Below, piece after piece: positions 48,649-59,384 of a stretch of DNA of 64,000 bases (positions are counted from its first letter, which is position 1; the number at the start of each line of letters is the position of its first letter). The stretch is from Rhizophlyctis rosea. Taxonomy: Eukaryota > Chytridiomycota > Chytridiomycetes > Rhizophlyctidales > Rhizophlyctidaceae. Below the pieces are notes generated by a model. That model was not told the origin of the DNA, did no database searches, and saw nothing but the letters and a program-made list of their open reading frames with translations. Made by a program: the position numbers and the translations under genes. Location: the NCBI GenBank assembly GCA_027596075.1, contig JADGJC010000007.1:85531-149530 (forward strand). Direction: 5' to 3'.

Positions 48649-49598
48649 ATGGTCCGCTCCACTATCATAGCTCGCGTCGTTGACGGCTTGCCTCTTGCAG
48701 CTTCTATGGACGATGAAGAGGTATGGCACGCGACTTTGGCCAGCAAGTCTTCCCACTTACTGATCCCCTGTCTTCGTCCCCCAAAAAGTCAGAAGACTTG
48801 ACAGAATACAAGAACCAAGCGAAACAACTCTTCAAGCGGCTATCTATGGAGTCCGAGCAACGGTGTTCCATCGAGACGGGTCCTTATGTTTTCAAGTATG
48901 AAGTTTTTGCCTTCACATTCACTTGCCAGGAAGCCGCAGTCTGACTTTCTCACACGTTTCCCCTTTTCAGTTACCTGATAGAATTCGGCGTCTGCTACCT
49001 CTGCCTCTGTGAACGATCCTATCCCAAAAAGCTCGCATTCGCCTACCTGGAAGAGTTGCAGAAGGAGTTTCACGAAAAGTATGGGAATGAGGTTGGGACG
49101 GTCGCACGGCCGTATGCGTTTGTCAAGTTCGGTATGTTGGAAAACGACGCATGGAAGGCTATGCCGTCAATGCGTCAACTGGCAATCGACAAGCTTTGCG
49201 GTTTCTGACGGCGTCTTTGTGGGTGCAGACAACTACATCCAAAAAGTGAAGAAACAATACAAAGACACACGAACGCAACGCAACCTCAACAAGTTGAATG
49301 ACGACTTGCAGGACGTAACCCGCATCATGAACAAAAACATTCAGGATATCCTTGGACGTGGAGAGAATCTCGACCGTACGTTTCCGTCGCCCATCGCCCC
49401 GCATTAATCCTCCGAACTCACTCACATTCCAACACAGGCATGACAACCCTATCACAAACCCTATCACAAGACACAAAAAAGTACCTAAAAGACGCAAAAC
49501 GACTAAATCTGCAAGCGCTATACCAAAAATACGGCCCACCAGTAATCGTCTTGCTGGTAGTAATACTGGTCGTGTACTTCCGGTTTTGGCTATACTAG
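48649..49598 (+). CDS. SEC22: ER-Golgi R-SNARE Sec22
   Basis: Five exons, join(48649..48720, 48789..48895, 48971..49131, 49229..49375, 49438..49598), 215 residues, the usual Sec22 length. An N-terminal longin domain ([46 protein letters not shown]) is followed by the R-SNARE motif (~130-185), whose central residue is Arg in [16 protein letters not shown]-terminal membrane anchor ([18 protein letters not shown]) ends the protein. Sec22 cycles between ER and Golgi and pairs with Sed5/Bos1/Bet1 or Ufe1. The acceptor of intron 1 is AAAAAG, slightly atypical, but the frame and the domain continue. It is convergent with HGH1, with 175 bp between stop codons. Confidence 0.95.
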
Positions 49599-49773
49599 AC
49601 ACAACGGCGAGAAAACGGTGGTGTGTGTGATATTTTTGCATCTCTTATGTACATTTTGAAACTTGCTACAAAAAGGAAAAAAGTTTATATGCAAAGGCTG
49701 TCCTCATAACGAATATGAGGATTCTACGAATCTTGTGTTTTTGTGAATTCCGGGCAGAGGTTGTAGAACTGGC

Positions 49774-51290
49774 TCAGATAATCTCCTCAATCCGAATATC
49801 CTCCTCATCCTCCGAATCTGAATCCACCACCTCTTCGATCCGCAAATCCTTCCCCCCTTCAATAGCAGGTTGTGCCCCCTTTGACGCCTGCTCTCCACCC
49901 GCCTCGTCCCGCATCAGCATGTTGACCAGCCTCTCAATGACCTCCTTCACTTCATCATTCCGCTCCGACAAGTGAAGCTTCTGGATGACTGGATACACTT
50001 TCTTGACCCGCATGTAGTCCCTTCCCTTCCGTGTTGTGGCTAAGAGGAGAAGTGTTTCCAAAAGCTTCACACGCAGTTTGGGGTCCGTTTCCCGCTTCTT
50101 ATCGCCTTCCAATAGTTGCAGCTCGTCTGGCATTCCCTCCATTTCCTTACACAGATGATCCTGAAATGAGTATATGCCCTAGAGAACTCAGTTAAGAACA
50201 GCGATGAGCTCACCTCATCCGTATAATCCTCCGGTCCAGACAACGGCAACAGAATATACGGCAACAAATTAAGCTCCTCATCAAAAAGCAAAATATCATG
50301 CCCTTCCACATCAAATGCACAATTCTTCACCGTAGAAATCGCGCCAGAACGACGGATCTTATCCTCATGTTCCATAAACACCGCAATCTTGCTCAACCGA
50401 ACCATATTATCCGCCGGTGACTTTCCGCGCAGGAATTGAGCGCCTTGACGCGTTGTTGCTACGTTTGCGAAGACGCCGGCTAGGAAATGGAAGGAGGCTG
50501 CGGGGTTGTATTTTTTGTCGGCGCCGCGGTTGAAGACTTCTAGGAGGCCGTCGAGACGGTCGAATTGGTGTGTTGGGGCGGGTTTGGTGGGTTGGTGGGG
50601 GTCGGCTGGTGAGGGCGTGGATTGGGGTGTGGCGGTGACGGCTGGGGTTTCGAGTGGTATGAGGCGACGGACGATGGAGCCGTTTTCGGAGAGGTTGTTG
50701 AGGAGCATGCAGTAGAGATCTGCTATTACTTCTCGAGGAAGCTGGAACATGCAGTATGTCAAGGGGCACTGCCACGTCGAAAGGTATGGCTATCTCTAAA
50801 AAACGTACCACAATGCCCAAAATGACGTCGTATAGAAAATCTTCATCATTCATCACTGATTGAACGATAGGATCTGACGATATGTTGATCAATGCAGAAA
50901 TCGCGTCATGTGCTGTCAACTACCGATCTCGGTTAGCGGTCTCTTCCATTAGGTAAAGCATACAATTTTTGCACGTACGGGCTCTCCCTTTCTGCACGCC
51001 ATAAGGTCCTTCACTACGGCGCACCCATTGCGTTTGAAGTAGGGCAAGAACTCGGGAGAAGCGGTGAGACCGGCTACGTTTTTGACCGCTAATTGTCGGA
51101 CCTGATAGGCAAGCGGTTTAGTTACTCGCCATATGGGAAAGAAGTGCATGCTGGCATACTGACGTCTATGCGAGGGTCCTTAAGGAAGGAGAAGAGCTAG
51201 GCAGACCAAAGCAGTAGAAGTGTAAGTCGTGCTGCCCGTTAAACGAACTATCACACGTATGCCGCATACCTCTTCCAGTTGCGCTTCCAT
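49774..51290 (-). CDS. HGH1: Hgh1/FAM203 chaperone (eEF2 folding)
   Basis: Six exons: complement(49774..50160, 50214..50741, 50809..50919, 50979..51101, 51164..51196, 51270..51290), 400 residues. The first two exons encode only 7 and 11 residues (MEAQLEE, LFSFLKDPRID). The body consists of armadillo-like helices: VRQLAVKNVAGLT, TAHDAISALINISSD, YCMLLNNLSENGS, GVFANVATTRQGAQFL and RDYMRVKKVYPVIQKLHL. These match the Hgh1 family, which helps eEF2 fold together with TRiC. A Pro/Thr/Gln-rich insertion (~180-205) and an acidic C-terminal tail are normal variation. Codon style flips inside exon 5 near 50,400. The acceptor of exon 4 (CGGTAG) was chosen for frame. Confidence 0.93.
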
Positions 51291-52635
51291 CTTGTGAAAC
51301 TGGCCGAAAACTAAAAATACCGTTTACGAACGGCAAATGGATGAGAAACTTGAAATCCGATTGAAATCCAATTTCGAAATTTTTGGAGGCAGATGGCGTG
51401 GCTTTGCAGGTGGCTTGAGACAGCACCACCAGGCTCGAAGTCAATTCTTCACTTAGGGTCACCAGCATCAAAATTGTAAGTATCAACAAATATGGGAAGG
51501 AGAAGCCGCATAATACAATCTCAATAATGGCTTGTAACGAATGCGCTGCCAATCCATCAATATCATTATATCAAGCTTTGCCTGTTACAAATATCAAACA
51601 TGCTACGATATGGATGTATAATCCCGTCGCCTAATATCAAGAATTCCAACCCTTTCAGAAACACATCATTGTGTGAACAACCTCAACTGATCATGCATTT
51701 AATGCACTATGAGGTCGTCTCATATGCGCTTTTCGTGTAAACATGCTGCGATGCACGACACCGATGGGGTCCGTCGTTCGTCGGCGCGTCTTCATGGGAA
51801 AGCACTTCGATGGTTTAAGGTGAACTTCGGTTTCACTCCACACACGTCCTGCGAGCAATCCGCTGACGTGTAGTCATGGTGGGATGGCCATCTGCAGATG
51901 CGTTCTACAGAGTGTGAGGGTGCAATTTGAAAGGAGTATATGGAATCGGTAGTTGAAGATGACCATAACATAACGGAAGGCAATTATGTCGAGACAGAAT
52001 GAGAATGTTTATAAGTCATCATTAGTGGGATCATACTCATGACTGACGCATCATCCTACTACGGACAAATAGCAATGTGGGTACGGTTCCCTGGTTCCGT
52101 TGTCCCATGGTACCCATGGTATTTTGGGTTGCAACAATGTTGGCGCCCCTTGCAACCGCGCCTTACGTAATGGTGGCACAGTGATCGTGCCAAATTCTGG
52201 TTTCCCCAAAGGAGGGCCAGGATTGCGCAATGCGACCACCATATGACCGGGTCCTTTCTCGCTCTTGCATCTGGCCATTCCAGCTGGGAGACGTCTTGTC
52301 ACAACGAAATACTGGACGCGTGCCTGCGCTATGCATTTTGCGCACAGAGTTGTTCACAAACACAATAATCATATGGGTGAAGCGCATGTGAAGATGGGTG
52401 AAGTTGGAGATGCAAACACGAAAGGCAGGGAATGGCTAATATGGTGTGCTTTCGAGGGGATCCAGCATATGGTTGTCATTTGAAATGATCTCCACCCCAC
52501 GATCAAGTTTGAAGTTGAGATGGAACTTCTCTAACAGGGTTCATCCTATAAAAGGCCCGGCCCTTCAACTTCCAAAATCACCAGCCAAGCAACCCGTTTC
52601 TCCCAGCCACGTTATCGCATCACAACTTACCGACT
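51291..52635. promoter_or_regulatory. Divergent region with TATA box for the TauD-type gene
   Basis: This 1.35-kb stretch lies between HGH1 (-) and the dioxygenase (+). TATAAAAG at 52547-52554 lies about 85 bp before the ATG and is followed by a CT/CA-rich leader. Nothing else was recognised; short frames at 51,166-51,552 and 52,051-52,480 are not supported. Confidence 0.55.
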
Positions 52636-53969
52636 ATGCCTCCCCACGTTACTGCCCAATCTGTCACTGAGCCTGTCCAAAACTTGGCCGAAAACTTGAA
52701 GGCCGGTCTCAACATCGGCTCCACTCCCTCTCTTTCCGTCAAGCCCCTCAAGGCATCCGGCGCTCTTGACAAGTACGAGCACTTCGATGTTACTCCCCAA
52801 ATCGGTCGCGAATACCCCAGCGTTCAGATCAAGGACATCTTGGACAATGACGACCTTGTTCGCGACTTGGCCATCACCAGTAATTTTTACTTGATTCTTA
52901 TTCCGCTCATTGATTGCAATCTGACCATCTCCTGCCTGCAGTTGCCGAGCGGGGTGTTGTCTTCTTCCGCAAGCAGGATCTTACCCTCGCCCAACAAAAG
53001 CGCTTAATCCACAGGCTTGGTCAGCTCACCGGCCGCCCCGCAGAGTCCAGCCTTCACATCCATCCTATTGCCAATGCCGACCGTGAGGACGGCGTCAAGG
53101 TCGATGAGCTCGGCAACGCCAACAAGGACCACGAAATCTCCGTCATCTCTTCCTTGGTCGGCAAGACCATCTACAAGCAGTCTGCATTCAACTACAAGAA
53201 CAAGTTCGCTTCCACCGGCTGGCACTCCGACATCACCTTCGAGAAGGTCCCTGCTGACTTCTCTGTCTTGCAAATCAAGTCTCTTCCCCCCACTGGTGGC
53301 GACACTCTTTGGGCTTCTGGATACGCTGCCTACGAGCGTATCTCTGAACCCTACCAGAAGTTCCTTGAGACTCTCACTGGTACCTACGCTCAGCCCGGCT
53401 TCAACCAGGCTGCTAAGGCCAATGGTCTTGAGCTTTACACTGCGCCCCGTGGTCACCCCGACAACGTTGGAGAGGTAAGACCGCATGTTCTGTAGGAAAC
53501 TTTTGGGACACACATACTGATCTGCCTGATGTAGGACCTTACCGCTGTCCACCCCTTGATCCGCACCAACCCCATCACTGGCTGGAAGAGCTTGTTCGCC
53601 TTCGGTCACCACTTCTCCCACGTCAACGATGTCACCGAGCACGAGGCCAAGTGGCTGAAGGAGTACTTCTTGAAGTTGGTTTCCGACAACCACGACCTTC
53701 AAGTCCGCTTCAAGTGGAACAAGGACGATCTTGCGATCTGGGACAACAGGTCAAGCTACCACATTGCCACGTAAGTATCTGCACACCTGTTGTGATTATG
53801 CCAAACATCTGTCTGATTGAACTCTCTCTTCCTTAGCCCTGACTACGACGCTGACGAGTTCTACCGCTTCGGCAACCGTGTTGTTGGTATCGGGGAGAAG
53901 CCCTACCTTGACCCTGCATCCACCACGCGCAAGGAGGCGTTGGAGAGGGCAAAGGCCGCTAGCGCATAA
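52636..53969 (+). CDS. TauD-type Fe(II)/2-oxoglutarate-dependent dioxygenase
   Basis: Four exons, join(52636..52879, 52942..53474, 53535..53770, 53837..53969), 381 residues. The iron facial triad is visible: H and D in WHSDITFEK and the distal His in NRSSYHIAT. The 2-oxoglutarate-binding Arg follows in EFYRFGNRVVG. The block RGVVFFRKQDLTLAQQKRL and SLPPTGGDTLWAS are typical of fungal TauD/JLP1-like enzymes. These split sulfonates such as taurine to release sulfite, or hydroxylate related substrates; the true substrate is unknown. The codons are strongly C-ending and the TATA box suggests strong expression, as for the sulfate permease, so a role in sulfur scavenging is plausible (inference). 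Confidence 0.94.
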
Positions 53970-54610
53970 GCTCAACAATCAGCTTTAGGTCTTAGGACGT
54001 TTCAGTAGAATAGTTTCCCCACTTAGGCTCACTCAACTAGTTTTGTATACCCGAGTGTGGTCGGTGGATCTGTGCATTGTACTTAACAATAGATGATATG
54101 CCTGTGTTGATAGGTATGCCCAACATCCGTACATTGTGTTGATGCTCCAGCCCGCTGAATGAGCAAGGAACGAAGCATGAGTGCAAATGAGTAACGTGGA
54201 GGACTTTGCTGGAGTTCCGGGTTGATGTTGAATGGAATGCGCAGGACACCCTCCACGAAAGCATGACGTATCCAGTTTGATTTCCCAGAATTTGCCAATG
54301 AAAGTTCCTCTCAAGGAAAGGAGCGCAACAGTCCTCACATAAGGGGAATGATCATTGCCTGTCGGTCTGAAATTGTGCCGAGAGGAAATTTCAGGGAAAG
54401 CAAAACCCGGTGTGGTTGAATCAGGCCTTGGGGGTGCATCACTATGCCACCACTTCTTCCGATATGACCAAGTTTGGCTAAACTGGCCGACCCAAACAAC
54501 TTGCAAGATGTTTTCCCACACAAAATTCATTCTCACCGGAGAACCAAGCATCACCCATATCTGATAGCAGTAGTGGGCTACGAGTATCGCTCTTGAGACC
54601 ATAGACTTGA
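53970..54610. other. Intergenic region
   Basis: There are 641 bp between two plus-strand genes. A minus frame around 54,033-54,719 overlaps the COP1 start and has no domain, so it is treated as a shadow. No promoter element was identified. Confidence 0.5.
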
Positions 54611-57468
54611 ATGTCAGGACCACCTCGAAAGCGCTTGCGTGCAGATGAGCAGACTGAGGCGCCCACAACAGACCGTCCTGACGCATTGTCAGACGAAACC
54701 TCTGACGGCGCAAGCTCACAGCACAGCATCACCTCAAGCAAGCTCGTAGGCACTGCTGGCAGGGCTGGCTCTGCTCAAAGTGACGAAGACTTTCTATGGT
54801 GAGGCCTAATCCCCAGTCACTTTTGCTGTAGCTTGTCCCTCACCAAGTCGCTCAGTCCGATATGTCTAGACGTCATCAAAGAAGCTTTTGTAACAAAATG
54901 CGGACACAGCTTTTGCTTCGACTGCATTGACCGTCATTTGAAAGGAGGCAGTCACAAGTGTCCGACTTGTGCAGCGGCTCTCAGTCGTGGGCAAATCTTT
55001 CCCAACTTCCTGTGTATGGCACTCAGTTAAAAATTTGCACAGATTTTGATGATTCCTTTCTCATATCGTTTTGATTTAGTGAACAAACTCATCGATAAGT
55101 CGAAAGCAGCGACTTCGACGGAAGTGTCAAGATCCGTAGGCGCAAGTCCGCGCTCCGTGCCGGCAAAGGTGCTCGAAGCCGCTGATGCTAGTTTGACCAT
55201 GGAAGGTACCAATGCCCTTGGACAGTTCAAAGGGTCCTTTCAACTGAATCTTCATGCTTTCAGAGATCAATGAGATGCTGGTGACTTTGATGGATCGCAA
55301 AAAGCAGCTGGAGAGAACCGAAAAGGATTTGGAGACATCACTGTTTGCAAAGTTCTTGACGGATACGAAAGCTCAGAAAGAAGAGGTGGGGTGCAAAGGG
55401 CAGTGGTTTATTTACATTCGCTCGCATTGATAAGGACGGCCCCTGCTTTCAGGAGTTGCGCAGACTGACAAAACAGATCGATTGGATTGATGAAGATCTA
55501 AGTAGACTACATCATGAATGTGGCGCAAGATCAGTACAGCATGTGGGCGATGCTGATTTGAGCGAGGATAGTGTCGCATTCAATTTGGCGCAAGTGCCGG
55601 ATGATGTTGGTGGATCGATCTTGGATGGCGAGGGGGGGAGCAGGCCGAAAAGCAGAAAGAGGGGTCATCAGGAGGTACTCCAGCTGCTTTCTTGCGGCCA
55701 TTATCTCTTCTTACAACGACCGTTTAGATCGACGTGGATGTTGAGGCCTCCCCTATTCGAGCAGACCTTGCCTCCACCACTTGGTCTCCAGCGGAGTTGG
55801 CACCACGACAACAAAAGATATCGACGCACTTTGAAGGCTTACAGAAATACTATTTTGACTGGCGTGCCAAAGGTCGGCGTTGTTCAACATATTCTTCGAC
55901 CGATGAAATGGTTGCTCATCCAATTGGACGCTGCAGATTGTTCGACGGGCGACGCGGACGTCGACGCCGACTTTCCCACCTCTCTTGTACGCTTTTCGAA
56001 ATACTCACAGTTCCAAACAGTCGCCACGCTTCATTACGCGGAGAACCTGTTCAATGCCGCGTCGTCCATCGTATCTTCATTGGAGTTCGACAAGGACGAT
56101 GAGTTCTTCGCGACTGCCGGTGTCATGAAAAAGATCAAGATCTTTGATTTTGGCAACGTTGTGTCGGATTATCGGGAGCAGGGGTTGAATCTTCCTACTC
56201 CTCGACGATCTGTCCGCGATGGACAATCATCTGGTCGGAGTATTGTCAGGACCACTAGATCACTCAGAGGTGGTCGATCGACGAGGCGGACACCCGTTGC
56301 TGATAATGAGGACCCGAATGAAGCTCAGAGTGGGGATCAGCGACGAGGTGCAGTTGGTGATGGCGTTCCGCGGTATCCGATTCTGGAAATGACTTGCAAT
56401 TCGAAGATTAGGTACGACTTCTGGATGACGGGTTGTCAATTGGAAGGAGCATGCGGAGTAACATTTTCCCCCCAGCTGCTTATCCTGGAACTCGTACATA
56501 AAATCATATCTGGTTGCCTCCGATTATGAGGGAATCATCACTCTGTGGGATTCGGCTGCTGGCACTCCGGTCATGCATTTTGAGGAACATGATAAGCGAG
56601 CATGGTCAGTTGACTTCAGTAGCGTGGATCCGATGCGGTTTGCTAGTGGTGGTGATGATACACAAGGTGGGAGCTTCCTCCTTCTTCTCATGCTGTTTGG
56701 ACTCGGCAGTGATGTGGTCTCATGTAGTGAAGATTTGGTCGACGAACCAACAACGGTCGGTGTCCACGATTGAGTCGAGGGCGAATGTCTGTTCGGTGAA
56801 GTTCAATCCACTCGTCGCGCACCAACTCGCCTTTGGTTCAGCGGGTGAGTGAGAGTCGTTAGGCCACATGAACTATGCAATTTGGAGCTCAGCGCCTGTC
56901 TGGTCCTCAGATCATCATGTCCATTACTACGACCTTCGCAACCCCAGCACACCACTCCATATCTTCAAAGGTCACCGAAAAGCAGTCTCATACGTCAGAT
57001 TCCTCACCAGCGACCAAGTTGTCTCCGCATCCACGGACTCGACACTCAGGTTGTGGTCGCTTCGGAGTGCGATGAGCAACGAGTCGGTGGGATGCGTCAG
57101 GACGTACCAAGGTCATACGAATGAAAAGAACTTTGTGGGGTTGTCGATCAATAGTGATGCGGACTTTTTGGCGTGTGGGAGTGAGACGAATGAGGTTTAT
57201 GCGTATTATGCACGGTTGCCGAAGCCGGTTGTTGTGCATAAGTTTGGGAATAATGTTGATAGTATTTCGGTGAGTTTTGGGGGATTGCATTGCTGTTTGA
57301 GACTGGCTTTGTTACTGTTAGCTGATGTGCGATATTTGAAAGGGCGAAGAAGTTCCAGCTGAGGATCCGACGCAGTTTGTGTCGTCTGTTTGTTGGAAGC
57401 GCAATAGTTCGAATACGTTGATTGCTGCGAATTCTCAGGGACGGGTGAAAGTTATGGAGATGGTGTGA
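54611..57468 (+). CDS. COP1: COP1 E3 ubiquitin ligase (RING, coiled coil, WD40)
   Basis: Eleven exons: join(54611..54798, 54856..55013, 55080..55205, 55264..55385, 55453..55674, 55728..55872, 55937..56411, 56476..56666, 56728..56844, 56911..57269, 57343..57468), 742 residues. The RING-HC finger (C63-P-I-C66, [13 protein letters not shown]) has its first Cys codon split by intron 1. The COP1 motif PNFL spliced to LNKLI follows, then a coiled coil (~165-240) and [13 protein letters not shown]. The C-terminus is a seven-bladed WD40 propeller with [32 protein letters not shown] and [14 protein letters not shown]1 targets transcription factors for degradation with Cul4-DDB1 in plants and animals. 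All junctions keep frame; the exon 2 and exon 10 choices were fixed by family conservation. Confidence 0.95.
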
Positions 57469-59384
57469 TGAAAGGTCGGCTGATGCCGTAGTCATAGTGG
57501 ACATTATCTGTCTATATTATGTAAATGTTTGTACATGTCGAATGTGAATGTTGTTGGTATTTTCTGTGTCTGAATGCGGTGTGTACTCACTCGAACTTTT
57601 GTTTTCTTATTGTTCCCGCAGCTTTGAGAGACATCCATTTTACAGGGCAGCAAGGTCTGGGGCGTGATTGCGGACCATACAGGGGGTAAGTCAACTGGTG
57701 GCTGACCCTTGAGGAGTTTTCATTGACCGCATCCGATTTTTTGCTTTCCTTGTCGTGCTTATTACGAAAGGAAACGGCCGGTCTGCGGGATTTTTTTTGG
57801 TATTTGGATGACGTGCAGGGACAACGCGCCTTCTGATCTGCGTTACAGGAAAATACGGAGACGGTGATGGTCAAGAGTCCTCCGCGATATATATTGAACG
57901 ACCTGTCCGCACTTAGTGGGGACTGAGAAAGGGGGTGCACATATATTCTTTCATATTTGAGGTATACAAACAAGTCGCTTCGTGCGGCAATGGCAGCATA
58001 CTGCACCTTTCCAGATCCAAGCGAATATTGCGACCACTAAGGAACCTCGAACCCGTAGCTGCAGACAATTGCACACAGCGCGATCCACACACACACACAC
58101 ACACACAAAGACAAACGACGCCCCCCTCTGCCTTGCTATTCCTCACTTTGGGACAGGCATGTACCGATGTGTACATGGTGGCATTAGGGCACAAGTCGCC
58201 GGGGCGATAAACCTCGACACGAGTACGTGGGCACTCTGAAACTCTTAGGCCGCGACCACCTGCTCCTTGGACGGCAGAGTCCCATGGGAACCCCTACGTC
58301 AGTAGGGTCTTTTACCTGGGAGAGCCTGGGGCGAACCATAAGTCCAAGTTATGGGCAACCGAGGAATCCAGCCAGAGTGCGAAGAAGAAGCAAGGGGTGT
58401 TGGGAAGAGTGCAGGTATTTGTAGGGTTTGGATTTGGGGCTTGTGAGGCTTGGGATGGACGATCAATGACAAGCCTCTGTCACATAGACCCTCGTGCTCT
58501 GAACATCACCTCCGGGACCCTTTGATGGCGCAGTCAAATGCAATTGGGGCGGTGTGTGAATGTGGCACATGCTGGTTATTTGTAGCTTGTCCCACAAATG
58601 GCATTCAATAGGGGCTGAGCCCCCCCGCCAAGCCACTCTGTAGAGTTTGCATCTCGGTTTGTTGATGACTGTGCCACTCCTTCCATGTGAGAGAGGGTAT
58701 TACGTGTGTTACATATGTCTGCCTTCTTGCCCAAATAAGGGAGTGAGGGGATGGGTGAACACGGGCGGCGGGACTATTCCACTCGCGCAGCACTCTCTGT
58801 AAACAGTCTGAAGACTCTCAACACTGGGAAGCGACTGGCAGACTGACAAACCCAAACCTGTGTGTGCCAAAACTTTATTATTTTCACACGCACGCTGGTT
58901 TGACACCGCATTCGAAGAGCAGTAGCCAATCGCAGCAATGAGGTGAACACCCCTCTTACTATCCAGAATACTAGCGATAAGGTGAGGGTCACTGAGGGAA
59001 GGCTCGTTTTGTTTACTTGAGTGGTCACCGCAATACCGCCAAGGTTGGCGAGGGTCCTGCACTAGTGGCAGTGCGTTGTGTTCGGCTATTGACGGAAAAC
59101 CTTTTGTTGTTGTGTCTGTGAACATCAGCACACACAGGCTCACCCACGAGTAACAAACCAATACCCACTCATACTCAAAACCTTATTGTGCGTGTCAACT
59201 GACATTTCCCATTTGGTCGCCTACCTGTCACCGCAACGGCTCTGTAAACTCTCCTTGTCCAAATTACGGACAAATTGCGAACCTCAACAAACCCATATCC
59301 ACGCACAAAGCACACAGAAACAAAAATTCGCAGTATTAACAAAAAGTCGCACATCCGGCGACACTACCCGTCTGTCAAAACCCC
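57469..59384. other. Intergenic region with CA microsatellite
   Basis: This 1.9-kb stretch lies between COP1 and the large right-edge gene. Apart from the (CA)11 repeat, only short overlapping frames occur (the longest, minus 58,709-59,161, has no domain). The last ~250 bp are CT/CA-rich and may be the leader of the downstream gene. Confidence 0.5.
58086..58107. repeat. (CA)11 microsatellite
   Basis: An uninterrupted CA dinucleotide tract of 22 bp. Confidence 0.9.

Noticed and set aside
58709..59161. 150-codon minus-strand frame
   Set aside because: It is mixed-composition, lacks a domain and overlaps other short frames.
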